A stretch of 64,000 nt of DNA from Cyclobacterium sp. SYSU L10401 (lineage in GTDB: Bacteria > Bacteroidota > Bacteroidia > Cytophagales > Cyclobacteriaceae): NCBI RefSeq assembly GCF_010993705.1, contig NZ_WOFO01000003.1, positions 499,598 through 563,597 of the forward strand, in the 5' to 3' direction. How positions within the stretch are numbered: the first letter of the stretch is position 1; every line of letters starts with the position of its first letter. Shown one piece after another: positions 34,015 to 43,074 of the stretch. A model generated the notes under the pieces. That model did no database searches. It was not told the origin of the DNA and saw nothing but the letters and a program-made list of their open reading frames with translations. Made by a program: the position numbers and the translations under genes.

Positions 34015-36534
34015 ATGAAACCTCAACCAATGAACTTATTCAAACTACCTGTCTTGCTCATGGTATGCTGCCTGGCAGGATTGTGGCTACCTGCTCCCTT
34101 GGCTCAGGCGCAAAGTGGTTCGGAAATTTACCACCAACTTTTAAAACTAAAGGAGACCAAACGGGTATTGTATATCGCTGCCCATCCAGATGATGAAAAT
34201 ACCCGGCTGATCGGTTATTTGTCTAATGCCATTAATGCTGAGGTCGCTTATTTGTCACTCACCAGGGGTGATGGCGGACAAAACCTGATTGGAAAAGAAT
34301 TGGGCATCCAGTTGGGAATGATCCGCACACAGGAATTATTGAAAGCCAGAGAAACGGATGGTGGCAGACAATTTTTTTCGCGAGCCATTGACTTTGGTTA
34401 CAGCAAAAATCCAGACGAAACCTTAAACAATTGGGACCGGGAAAAATTGCTTTCTGATGTGGTTTGGGTCATCAGGAACTTCCAGCCAGACATCATCATT
34501 ACCAGATTTAACACCACCCCGGGTACTACCCATGGACACCATACTACCTCAGCCATTCTTGCGGGAGAGGCTTTCAAAAAATCTGGAGATCCCGATGTTT
34601 TTCCAGAACAATTGCAGGTGGTAGCTCCCTGGACCGCCAAAAGAATTTTTTGGAATGCATACAATTGGGGAGGGCAATATGAGCCCAAACCAGATAAAAA
34701 ATATTATCGTTTTCCAGTAGGCGCATTCAATCCCTTGCTTGGCACCACCTATTCACAAATTGCAGCAGACAGCAGGACCATGCATAAGTCGCAAGGCTTC
34801 GGGTCTACGGCTTCTATTGGAGAGGGACAGGATTTCATCGAGTTTGTTGCCGGAGATTCATTTGAAGATGGTCCCTTTGATGGTATTCCCAACAGATGGG
34901 AAAACCTGGATCGGGGTAAAGTCATTCAGAACCAAATTGAGGGGTTGCTGGAAAATTTTGATTTTGTGCATCCGGAAAATAATTTACCGGAACTACTCGA
35001 TATTAAAGTAAATTTAAATCAGGTTCAGGAAAATTTACCCTGGGTCAAAGAAAAGCAAAAACTGATCGATGAGATCACCTTAGATGCCCTGGGCTGGAAA
35101 TCCTTGTTTTTAGCTAACAAAGAGTTGTCCTTTCCTTCTGACCAAATTGGCGGTCGGCTTGTGGTGAATCAACCCTATAAAACAGCTGTCAATTTACGGT
35201 CATTTGAGGTATTGGATACTACCCACGAATTGAATTCAACCCTGAGTGACAACAAACCTTTTGAATTGGAAATGGATTTGTCTATACCGGAAACGTATCC
35301 TATTTCCCAACCCTATTGGCTGGAAAAAGCTCCCGAGAACAATTTATATACAGTAAGTGAGCAGGCCATGATCGGAAAAGCCTTCAACGAGCCCTCTATT
35401 TCGGGAACCTTGGGTTTTGATATCAATGGGCATAATTTTGAAATAGAAATTCCCCTCCAATACCGATACAATGATCAGGTCAACGGCGAAATCATTCAGC
35501 CTTTTACGATTGTACCAAAGGCTTCGGTAAGTGTAGATCAGGACAATGTATTCCTGCTCAATGGACAGGAATCCATCATAGGAGTGACGGTGACTTTTGA
35601 AGGAGATATGGTACCAGGAACCATAGGCATCGACGGACTGAACAATGAAGCCTACCGCATTGTGGGAAAGCTGACAGACAAGGCCAATGGCAAGTACTAT
35701 TTTAAAGTAGCCTTATCCAATACCAATGGGGTGGAAAAATCAAACCATACCGTGTTTTTTGAAAGTGAAGATGGCCTGGTTTTCAACCAAGGCAGGAATC
35801 GCATCCTATATGATCATATTCCAAACCTGACCTATTTTCCGGAAGCTTCATTTAACCTGATCCGGATGAATATGGACATGAGCCAACAAACGATTGGGTA
35901 CATACCGGGTGCAGGAGATGATATTCCCGGCGTTTTGAGAAACCTGGGCTATACGGTGGAAATGTTGGAGAATGACAATTTCGGCCCCTCGCTTTTTAGC
36001 AAATACCCTACCATCATCGTAGGCATCAGGGCCTTCAACGTCAATCAACGGCTGGCCAACCAAACCGCAGCATTGATGGAATATGTGAAAGATGGGGGTA
36101 ACCTGATTGTGCAATACAATACCAGTTCGCCCTTGCTCTCCCGTGATTTTGGTCCCTATCCGCTGGAGCTTTCCAGGGACAGGATAGCTGTGGAAGATTC
36201 ACCCGTAAAAATACTATTGAAGGAGCATCCGGCGCTGAATCATCCCAATAAAATTGAAAATATGGATTTTGAAGGCTGGGTTCAGGAAAGGGGCTTGTAT
36301 TTCCCTAGAGATTGGGATGATAATTACCAAACGCCCCTGCTCATGCAGGACCCCAATGAGTCCCCGACCAAAGGATCGCTCCTGCTAAGCCGCTATGGCA
36401 AGGGTACTTTCACCTATTCAGGCATCTCCTGGTTCCGATTATTGCCTGCAGGGGTTCCAGGAGCAATTAAATTATTTGTCAACCTAATCGAACAATCCGG
36501 TGAAGAAGGAAAAGGAATATCAGCATTGGAATAG
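34015..36534 (+). CDS. Exported PIG-L/LmbE family deacetylase
   Basis: This is an 839-residue protein with a signal peptide (about 1-33, LPAPLAQAQ). A PIG-L domain (about 50-290) carries the zinc motif AAHPDDENTRLIGYL, TRGDGGQ and TTHGHHTTSA. PIG-L enzymes remove N-acetyl groups from amino sugars. A long C-terminal region (about 300-839) is beta-rich and contains a glutamine-amidotransferase-like segment (YPTIIVGIRAFNVNQRLANQ...MEYVKDGGNLIVQYNTSS). The domain set is common in Bacteroidota next to SSS symporters, as here. The 3' end overlaps a micro-ORF in another frame. Confidence 0.85.
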   Translation: MKPQPMNLFKLPVLLMVCCLAGLWLPAPLAQAQSGSEIYHQLLKLKETKRVLYIAAHPDDENTRLIGYLSNAINAEVAYLSLTRGDGGQNLIGKELGIQLGMIRTQELLKARETDGGRQFFSRAIDFGYSKNPDETLNNWDREKLLSDVVWVIRNFQPDIIITRFNTTPGTTHGHHTTSAILAGEAFKKSGDPDVFPEQLQVVAPWTAKRIFWNAYNWGGQYEPKPDKKYYRFPVGAFNPLLGTTYSQIAADSRTMHKSQGFGSTASIGEGQDFIEFVAGDSFEDGPFDGIPNRWENLDRGKVIQNQIEGLLENFDFVHPENNLPELLDIKVNLNQVQENLPWVKEKQKLIDEITLDALGWKSLFLANKELSFPSDQIGGRLVVNQPYKTAVNLRSFEVLDTTHELNSTLSDNKPFELEMDLSIPETYPISQPYWLEKAPENNLYTVSEQAMIGKAFNEPSISGTLGFDINGHNFEIEIPLQYRYNDQVNGEIIQPFTIVPKASVSVDQDNVFLLNGQESIIGVTVTFEGDMVPGTIGIDGLNNEAYRIVGKLTDKANGKYYFKVALSNTNGVEKSNHTVFFESEDGLVFNQGRNRILYDHIPNLTYFPEASFNLIRMNMDMSQQTIGYIPGAGDDIPGVLRNLGYTVEMLENDNFGPSLFSKYPTIIVGIRAFNVNQRLANQTAALMEYVKDGGNLIVQYNTSSPLLSRDFGPYPLELSRDRIAVEDSPVKILLKEHPALNHPNKIENMDFEGWVQERGLYFPRDWDDNYQTPLLMQDPNESPTKGSLLLSRYGKGTFTYSGISWFRLLPAGVPGAIKLFVNLIEQSGEEGKGISALE

Positions 36535-36610
36535 ACTTTATTGGCTTCAGGTGATTGTGCTTGGCATTTTGGTTATTTTACTTTATATATTAACCCATGC
36601 TTTTTCATGA
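36500..36610 (+). CDS. 36-residue single-span membrane micro-protein
   Basis: A GTG-initiated frame reads MKKEKEYQHWNRLYWL then QVIVLGILVILLYILTHAFS: a basic N-terminus, aromatic interface residues and one perfect transmembrane helix. It overlaps the last 35 nt of the PIG-L gene in another frame and ends in ATGA, overlapping the symporter start by 4 nt, the classic sign of translational coupling. An in-frame stop lies just upstream, so GTG at 36500 is the only reasonable start. It is likely an accessory subunit of the symporter (inference). Confidence 0.6.
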   Translation: MKKEKEYQHWNRLYWLQVIVLGILVILLYILTHAFS

Positions 36611-38322
36611 GTTACCTGGACTGGACCATCATGTTCGGCACCTTGGTTGCTATTGCCGCTTATGGTATATACAAAACCTATGGCCCCAAGGACATGGAAA
36701 AATACCTGAAAGGGGGGAATGATCTGAACTGGTGGACCATAGGCCTTTCCATCATGGCAACCCAGGCTTCTGCCATTACTTTTTTAAGTACTCCCGGACA
36801 GGCTTATGCAGACGGCATGAGGTTTATACAATTTTATTTTGGCCTGCCTGTAGCCATGATCATCATCTCGGTGGTGTTTTTGCCCATTTATTACCGGTTA
36901 AAGGTCTATACTGCCTATGAGTTTCTGGAGACCCGTTTTGACCTGAAAACAAGGACCCTGACGGCCTGTTTGTTTTTGGTTCAGCGTGGATTGGCAGCCG
37001 GGATTACCATTTATGCGCCGGCCATTATTCTATCTACATTGCTGGAATGGAACCTGACACTTACCAATTTTTTCATCGGGATAATGGTGATCGTCTATAC
37101 CGTTTCGGGAGGTACGAAAGCGGTATCCATCACCCAAAAACAACAAATGACCGTAATGATGGGTGGGATGATTCTGGCTGGAATCATTGTCATTCATATG
37201 ATCCCGGTGAAATTTACCGAAGCCTTGCATTTGGCTGGCAAAATGGAGAAATTAAATATCGTCAATTTTGAATTTGATCTTTCCGACAGGTATAACTTCT
37301 GGTCGGGAGTGACAGGGGCTTTGTTTTTGTTTTTATCCTATTTTGGCACGGATCAATCTCAGGTACAGCGGTACCTCAGTGGCCGCTCCTTAACACAGAG
37401 CAGGATGGGATTGATGATGAACGGATTTTTAAAGGTGCCCATGCAATTTGTGATCTTATTTATTGGTGTCATGGTGTTTGTTTTTTACCAGTTTTTCCAG
37501 CCGCCTGTCATTTTCAATACCATTCAATTGGATAAACTCAAGCAAAGTGAACTTATAGAGGATTTTCAGGTACTGGAAGATGAATACAGCCATATATTTG
37601 ATGAAAAAAGTGAAAGTATTCAGCAGTTATTGGGAGCCATTTCTTCAGAAAACGAGTCTCAAACGAATCAGTACAAGGCTGAGATCTTTGATCATTCAGC
37701 CAGGCAGGAAGAAGTAAGAGAAAAAGTAAAAGCATTGATTGTCAGGAATGACCCGTTAGCAGAAACCAACGATACCGATTACGTTTTTATGCGTTTTGTG
37801 ATGGATTACCTGCCTAAAGGGATCGTAGGGCTCCTATTTGCTGTGATTTTCAGTGCAGCCATGTCATCCACTGCATCGGAATTGAATGCCCTTTCCTCTA
37901 CGACGACCATGGATATCTACAAAAGGTCCATCAGAAAGTCAGAAAGCAGCAGGCATTACATGTTATCATCTAAATGGTTTACAGCCCTTTGGGGGTTATT
38001 TGCTGTGCTTTTTGCTACTTATGCTACCTTGTTTGAGAACCTGATTCAGGCAGTTAACTTATTGGGATCCCTTTTTTATGGCACCATACTCGGTATATTC
38101 CTGGTTGGCTTTTTTATGAAATGGGTTGGGGGAAGAGCCGTCTTTGTGGCTTCCATTATCACTGAAATATTGATCCTGACCCTCCATTTTTATAATGGAA
38201 AAACCGTTGCTGGAATGGCAATTGATGTGGGATACTTGTGGTACAATGCCATCGGCTGTATCCTGGTCATGTTGATTGCCGCTATTCTGCAGTTATTTAT
38301 CCCCAAAAAAGTCAAAGGATAA
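36607..38322 (+). CDS. Sodium:solute symporter (SSS family)
   Basis: This protein has 571 residues from the ATG at 36607, chosen because it overlaps the micro-protein stop (ATGA) and begins MSYLDWTIMFGTLVAIAAYG. It has about 13 transmembrane segments of the LeuT-like SSS fold. Conserved segments are ATQASAITFLSTPGQAYADG, YTVSGGTKAVSITQKQQ, YFGTDQSQVQRYLSGRS and FSAAMSSTASELNALSSTT, the last two at the sodium site and TM8 region. A charged cytoplasmic insertion sits at about 300-390. The substrate is unknown; the PIG-L neighbour suggests sugar derivatives. Confidence 0.9.
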   Translation: MSYLDWTIMFGTLVAIAAYGIYKTYGPKDMEKYLKGGNDLNWWTIGLSIMATQASAITFLSTPGQAYADGMRFIQFYFGLPVAMIIISVVFLPIYYRLKVYTAYEFLETRFDLKTRTLTACLFLVQRGLAAGITIYAPAIILSTLLEWNLTLTNFFIGIMVIVYTVSGGTKAVSITQKQQMTVMMGGMILAGIIVIHMIPVKFTEALHLAGKMEKLNIVNFEFDLSDRYNFWSGVTGALFLFLSYFGTDQSQVQRYLSGRSLTQSRMGLMMNGFLKVPMQFVILFIGVMVFVFYQFFQPPVIFNTIQLDKLKQSELIEDFQVLEDEYSHIFDEKSESIQQLLGAISSENESQTNQYKAEIFDHSARQEEVREKVKALIVRNDPLAETNDTDYVFMRFVMDYLPKGIVGLLFAVIFSAAMSSTASELNALSSTTTMDIYKRSIRKSESSRHYMLSSKWFTALWGLFAVLFATYATLFENLIQAVNLLGSLFYGTILGIFLVGFFMKWVGGRAVFVASIITEILILTLHFYNGKTVAGMAIDVGYLWYNAIGCILVMLIAAILQLFIPKKVKG

Positions 38323-38329
38323 AAAAATT

Positions 38330-38364
38330 AAAGGAGCTGCTCATTAAACCTGAGCAGCTCCTTT
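38330..38364. terminator. Strong bidirectional terminator
   Basis: AAAGGAGCTGCTCA (38330-38343) and TGAGCAGCTCCTTT (38351-38364) are perfect 14-bp arms with a 7-base loop, flanked by A-rich sequence upstream. It lies between the convergent SSS and DUF2911 genes. Confidence 0.88.
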
Positions 38365-38368
38365 GAAA

Positions 38369-39217
38369 CTATTTTAAAGAAGCAATCAGTCTTTCATTCA
38401 GACCAACATAATCTGGATTATTGGCTTCCTTGGCCAGTTCCAGGGATTGCTGTGCCGTGGCGATGGCTTCTGATTTCATGCCTAAAGCTGCCTGAATTTT
38501 AGCTTTCAGGTGTACGATATAATATTTTGGATCAGCGTCCACAGCTTTATTGACCCATTCCAAAGCAGTGTCCAGGTCCTTGTCATTGGTAAAGTAGTAG
38601 TTTGCTGCCTGAAAATAAAGCCCGGGGTTATCACTGTCCTGATCGATAAGCAATTCCCTGATCTGTTTCATGACCACCGGATCCACTTCAGTTTCCATCC
38701 TTAGCTCGATCTGGCTCTTATCCCATGCCAGTTGTAAAGTCGCGCCAGTATCTGTCAGGTCTGCAAATTGAATGGACATGGATTCCACTGGCTTTCTTAG
38801 TTTGTTTACCGGAACAGATACCCGTAGGGCATCGTCATTGGCATCATAACCCATTGCTCCCCAAAGTTCGGTTTTTTTGGAAAAAATGACCGTCCATTGT
38901 TTTTTATCCGGTATGGTATAAAAAGCGTATTTGCCAGCAGGCAGATTTTGCCCATTTACCTTGATATCTGTATCGAATTCAAGTGTAGTAGGGTTGTTGG
39001 CACCGGTCCTCCAAACCTGTCCAAAGGGAACCAACTCGCCAAAAATTTTTCGTCCCTTTTTACTTGGTCTGGAATAATCTAGGTGGACTTCAGTTAATCC
39101 CATTTGCTGAACCACTTTGCTACTGGGACTGGCCTGAGGCATTTTGATCTGAGCGAATCCATTTATTTGGATTAACGACAAAATTGTAATGAGAAAAAGC
39201 AGATTTTTTGTTTTCAT
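38369..39217 (-). CDS. DUF2911 protein with TPR-like C-terminus
   Basis: This is a 282-residue exported protein (signal peptide ending INGFAQ). A DUF2911 domain (about 25-170) has the signature motifs PSKKGRKIFGELVPFGQVWRTGANN and AGKYAFYTIPDKKQWTVIFSK. A TPR pair follows (about 195-280; NPGLYFQAANYYFTNDKDLD). The family is frequent in Bacteroidota, and its biochemical function is unknown. It is a single gene with its own terminator. Confidence 0.88.
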   Translation of the reverse strand: MKTKNLLFLITILSLIQINGFAQIKMPQASPSSKVVQQMGLTEVHLDYSRPSKKGRKIFGELVPFGQVWRTGANNPTTLEFDTDIKVNGQNLPAGKYAFYTIPDKKQWTVIFSKKTELWGAMGYDANDDALRVSVPVNKLRKPVESMSIQFADLTDTGATLQLAWDKSQIELRMETEVDPVVMKQIRELLIDQDSDNPGLYFQAANYYFTNDKDLDTALEWVNKAVDADPKYYIVHLKAKIQAALGMKSEAIATAQQSLELAKEANNPDYVGLNERLIASLK

Positions 39218-39452
39218 AGAAATTTATAATTAGATTGTAGTTATGATCATCCGAAGCATTTTTAGTTTACGGCACAGGTAAATCTATTGTTTTACCGGTA
39301 GGATCCTTTTCGGTAAAGATATGGAAATTGTGAGTAAATTCTGTGCCATTTTAGTAATCCTGTTGGGGTAATTGTTTGGTGGTTGGTTAGCTAAAGTGCA
39401 TTTTTGGAGGTCATTTTTGAAAATATTTAATCTTTTAATCAAAATTCTTTCA

Positions 39453-40379
39453 ATGGGACTTGCAATTATTGCTCCAAATAAATCAATAGATGAAATCAAT
39501 GCCTGGACGGCTGTGTTCAGGGAAATCAATCCTCAATTACATATTCAGGTTTTTCCTGAGATCAGCGATAAAAAAGCCGTAGAGGTAGTGGTGCTCTGGC
39601 AGCACCCCAAAGGTATATTACATGAATTTCCAAACCTGCGCTTAATTTGTTCCATGGGATCAGGAGTAGATCATATCATGGCAGATTACAGTCCGGACAA
39701 TGTGCCGATTACCCGAATCGTAGATCCTAGATTGACGTTTTCCATGACCAATTATGTGGTCATGGGCATTCTTAATCATCACCGGCAGATCTTGCGGTAC
39801 ATCAAGGATAACCAATCCAAAACCTGGGACATGAGCCAACCTGAGATTCCCATTTCAGTAGGGGTAATGGGAGTAGGTGAATTGGGCGGTGATGTTTTGG
39901 ATAAAGTTGCCGGGCTTGGATTTCCAGCCATAGGTTATGGCAATTCACCCAAATCCAATTTCAGGCACCGCTATTTTTACGGCGATCAATTGCAGGAGTT
40001 TTTAAATGAAGTGAATCTGATTGTCTGTTTGCTACCCTTAACGCCCAAGACGGTCGGATTTTTAAACAAGGATTTATTCAGGAAATTTAAAAAAGGAACT
40101 TACCTGATCAACGTAGCGAGGGGAAAGCACCTGGTGGAAGAAGACCTTATACCAGCCATCCAGGCCGGTTTTATTTCAGGTGCCTTGCTGGATGTTTTTC
40201 AGGAGGAGCCCTTGCCCGTGACACACCCCTTCTGGGAGCATGATAAAATTACCGTCACCCCACATATTGCCAGTATCACCAATCACAAAGCCGCAGCTCC
40301 ACAAATTATGGAGAACTACCAGAACCTGATGGCCGATAAACCCCTTATCAACCAAATCAACAAAAACCAGGGCTATTAA
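39453..40379 (+). CDS. D-2-hydroxyacid dehydrogenase (GhrA-like)
   Basis: This protein has 308 residues from the ATG at 39453 (MGLAIIAPNKSID). A longer frame back to 39372 exists but adds a hydrophobic leader unlike the family. The NAD(P) motif VGVMGVGELGGDVLDKVAGLG and the catalytic Arg (NVARGKH), Glu (DVFQEEPLP) and His (VTPHIAS) are all in place. The layout matches glyoxylate/hydroxypyruvate reductase A, which reduces 2-oxoacids to 2-hydroxyacids. A universal stress protein gene starts 16 bp downstream. Confidence 0.88.
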   Translation: MGLAIIAPNKSIDEINAWTAVFREINPQLHIQVFPEISDKKAVEVVVLWQHPKGILHEFPNLRLICSMGSGVDHIMADYSPDNVPITRIVDPRLTFSMTNYVVMGILNHHRQILRYIKDNQSKTWDMSQPEIPISVGVMGVGELGGDVLDKVAGLGFPAIGYGNSPKSNFRHRYFYGDQLQEFLNEVNLIVCLLPLTPKTVGFLNKDLFRKFKKGTYLINVARGKHLVEEDLIPAIQAGFISGALLDVFQEEPLPVTHPFWEHDKITVTPHIASITNHKAAAPQIMENYQNLMADKPLINQINKNQGY

Positions 40380-40417
40380 ACCTATACCATTCTTTATGAA
40401 AACCTATACCATTCTTT
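40379..40417. repeat. Tandem 22-bp duplication at a start codon
   Basis: AACCTATACCATTCTTT occurs at 40379-40395 and again at 40401-40417 with a period of 22 bp. The second copy is the first coding bases of the universal stress protein, and the first copy lies in its leader, touching the stop codon of the dehydrogenase. Confidence 0.8.
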
Positions 40418-41232
40418 GTCCTACTGATTTTTCCGAATGCTCCTTAAATGCCATTGAATATGCAGCCAAAATAGGTGAGGAAAAAGGGGCAACATTAATT
40501 TTGTTTCATGTACCAGATCAGGAGGACTACGAAAAACTTTTCCCCGGAAACCAACTGAGTGAAAGCCTTCAAACAGCTCAAAGGAAATTAAAGCGCCTGG
40601 TGGAAACCGTTCGGGAGGAAAGTCTGGATAAAGGACTTTCCGAGTGTAAAGGCATCCTGCAGGAAGGGAAGACCGTTTCCTCCATTCTTGACTTTTCGGA
40701 AAGGGAAAAAGTGGACCTGATCATCATGGGAACTGAGGGAATCAATGAGGTCAAAAAAAACTATATAGGTACAAAGTCCAGCAAGGTAGTCCTAAAGGCA
40801 GCTTGTGATGTCTTTATCATTCCCAGAAAGGTATTTTTCAAAGCCCCAAGAAAACTGGTCTACGCTACGGATTACCTGGAGGAAGACAAACTGGCCATTC
40901 AGAAAGTAATTGAGCTGGCAAAGTATTATGAGGCCGAAGTAGATGTGGTACATGTCAGTACCCGGGTGAAAATCATCGACAAGGCCCAACACCTGCTTAT
41001 GATGGAGGAGTTAATTCCTTTTGTTAATTATGAAAAAATAAATTTTGTGTTGAAAAGCTATCGGGATGAGCCAGGTCTTGGATTGGAAAACTACCTGATC
41101 ACCGCCAAAGGGGATATATTATTTACCCTGAGCAGAAAAAAGTCATGGTTTGAACAACTTTTCACTAAAAACCTTTCCAAAAAGATGTCTTACTTTATCA
41201 ACAAGCCCCTTTATGTGGTCAAGACCCTTTGA
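40396..41232 (+). CDS. Universal stress protein, tandem UspA domains
   Basis: This is a 278-residue protein with two UspA domains. The first (1-150) starts TILCPTDFSECSLNAIEYA and contains a nucleotide-binding loop-like segment (LIIMGTEGINEVKKNYIGTKSSKV). The second (about 155-278, LVYATDYLEEDKLAI) is more divergent and lacks a clear G-2x-G-9x-G loop. USPs bind ATP or AMP and act in stress survival. It is probably co-transcribed with the dehydrogenase upstream. Its end overlaps the convergent TPR gene by 14 bp. Confidence 0.88.
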   Translation: MKTYTILCPTDFSECSLNAIEYAAKIGEEKGATLILFHVPDQEDYEKLFPGNQLSESLQTAQRKLKRLVETVREESLDKGLSECKGILQEGKTVSSILDFSEREKVDLIIMGTEGINEVKKNYIGTKSSKVVLKAACDVFIIPRKVFFKAPRKLVYATDYLEEDKLAIQKVIELAKYYEAEVDVVHVSTRVKIIDKAQHLLMMEELIPFVNYEKINFVLKSYRDEPGLGLENYLITAKGDILFTLSRKKSWFEQLFTKNLSKKMSYFINKPLYVVKTL

Positions 41233-41920
41233 ACTTTGAACTTAAGAATTGCTTAAATTCATGCCTGGTCTCCTTTTTGGTAAATAAGTCGGTTAAAATA
41301 GAAAAGTAATGGCCCAAACTCATGGGCTTATTTTCATCCTCCTGGATAAAATGAGGCTCATTTAAGGAAGTATTCTCCGGGGAAGTGAAATCTTCTTTGC
41401 TTTCCTTGTTGTCATAGCCAGACAACCGATCTGCTTCAGAAAAGCTGTTTTTAGATTTTTGCTGATAGCCTAATTTCTCTTCTACCAATCCTTTATTGTT
41501 ATAGGCAATGGCATCTTCAGGATCAAGGGCAATGGCTTTTTCATAATCCGCTATGGCCCCCTTCAAATCACCGATCCTATCTTTGAAATAAGCCCTGCTG
41601 GAATAACGATATGGGTTATTGGGATCTAAATTCAGGGCCTGATCAAAGGCCTCCATCGCCTCCTGATTCCTTTTCAGCAAATGAAGGACCACTGCACGAT
41701 CGCTGATAAAGGTAGTATTAAAGGGCTCTAGTGCAATCAATTTATCAAAATCGCTGATGGCCTGGTCCAATGATCCCAGCCGGGACTGGATTCTGCCCCG
41801 AAAATGCAGGTATTCTGATTTTGGGCCATCAGATTGCACCAATTTATCAAATATCAGTAACGCTTCCTCGAATTTCCCCTCTTTGTAGCAAATAATTCCT
41901 TTTTCTATCGTTTCCACCAT
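41219..41920 (-). CDS. TPR-repeat protein
   Basis: This is a 233-residue protein without signal peptide. About four consecutive tetratricopeptide repeats (residues about 5-160; for example YKEGKFEEALLIFDKLVQ, RGRIQSRLGSLDQAISDFDKL) are followed by a charged, low-complexity tail. It is a cytoplasmic interaction scaffold with unknown partners. It is divergent from holA (118 bp apart) and convergent with the stress-protein gene, overlapping its end. Confidence 0.8.
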   Translation of the reverse strand: MVETIEKGIICYKEGKFEEALLIFDKLVQSDGPKSEYLHFRGRIQSRLGSLDQAISDFDKLIALEPFNTTFISDRAVVLHLLKRNQEAMEAFDQALNLDPNNPYRYSSRAYFKDRIGDLKGAIADYEKAIALDPEDAIAYNNKGLVEEKLGYQQKSKNSFSEADRLSGYDNKESKEDFTSPENTSLNEPHFIQEDENKPMSLGHYFSILTDLFTKKETRHEFKQFLSSKFKGS

Positions 41921-42037
41921 TTTTCATTTAGATCTTCTATACATACAAAAATTATGGCTGTATTGTTTCTGCTCACCCTTGATAATCCTATATTCTTTTT
42001 ATATTTGAGTTCTTGTTGAGATATTTTTAAACCAGGT

Positions 42038-43060
42038 ATGCCCAATAATCCGGAAAGTATTCTTAAAGATTTAGAAGCAAACAAATTTGCCCCCATCTAT
42101 TTTCTTCAGGGAGAGGAACCCTACTTCATCGACAAAATTACTGATTTTATTGAAAACAATGCCCTATCCCCGCAGGATCGTGGATTTAACCAAACCATTG
42201 TTTATGGAAAGGATTCCAGTATGGAGTCTATCCTTACCCATGCCAAAAGATTTCCCATGATGGCAGACCGGCAGGTGGTCATCGTAAAGGAAGCCCAATA
42301 CATTCAGGATTTGAACAGGGAACATGGCATGCAGCAGTTACTTTCCTACATTCAAAATCCCTTACCCAGTACCATCCTTGTTTTTGCCTATAAATATAAA
42401 ATATTAGACGGCAGAAAGGCCCTGGCGAAAGAATTGGATAAGAAGGCTGTTTTGGTGAAATCCGACAAAATACAAGAATACAAGCTGGGTCCTTACATTG
42501 ACAAATATGTCAAATCAAAGGGGTTTACCATTGAACCCAGGGCCTGTCAGGTAATTGCGGAATCCATTGGCAATAATATGGAGGTGCTGACAAATGAGAT
42601 TGATAAAATGCTCATAAATTTTGACGAGCCCGTTCAAATTGATTCTTCGCACATTCAAAAATATGTTGGCATCAGTAAGGATTTTAATAATTTTGAATTG
42701 ACAAAATCGCTGAGCTATAAGGATGTCCCAAAGGCCAATACCATCATCCGCTACTTTTCCCAGAACCAGAAATCACACCCCCTGGTACCTCTTTTATACT
42801 TGCTGTACACCCATTTTACGCGTTTACTGCTCCTCAAAGTTAACCAGAACATGGGTGAACGGGAACTGGCAGGACTATTAAAAGTAAACCCCTATTTTAT
42901 AAAAGAATACATCACTGCAGGGAAAAATTACCCTTTAGGCAAGATTATTGATATCATCGGATACCTGAGAGAAGCAGATTTACGTTCCAAAGGAGTAACA
43001 GCAAGCAATATGGAAGAAAGCCAGATACTTAAAGAACTCATTTTTAAAATTCTTCATTGA
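42038..43060 (+). CDS. holA: DNA polymerase III subunit delta
   Basis: This 340-residue protein is typical of HolA, the clamp-loader subunit that opens the sliding clamp. The N-terminal motif FAPIYFLQGEEPYFIDKITDFIE, the segment FPMMADRQVVIVKEAQ and the C-terminal domain (LVPLLYLLYTHFTRLLLLK) match the family. It heads a long co-directional block; the next start lies within a few bases to 15 bp of its stop. Confidence 0.93.
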   Translation: MPNNPESILKDLEANKFAPIYFLQGEEPYFIDKITDFIENNALSPQDRGFNQTIVYGKDSSMESILTHAKRFPMMADRQVVIVKEAQYIQDLNREHGMQQLLSYIQNPLPSTILVFAYKYKILDGRKALAKELDKKAVLVKSDKIQEYKLGPYIDKYVKSKGFTIEPRACQVIAESIGNNMEVLTNEIDKMLINFDEPVQIDSSHIQKYVGISKDFNNFELTKSLSYKDVPKANTIIRYFSQNQKSHPLVPLLYLLYTHFTRLLLLKVNQNMGERELAGLLKVNPYFIKEYITAGKNYPLGKIIDIIGYLREADLRSKGVTASNMEESQILKELIFKILH

Positions 43061-43074
43061 TCCGAATGGTTAGA

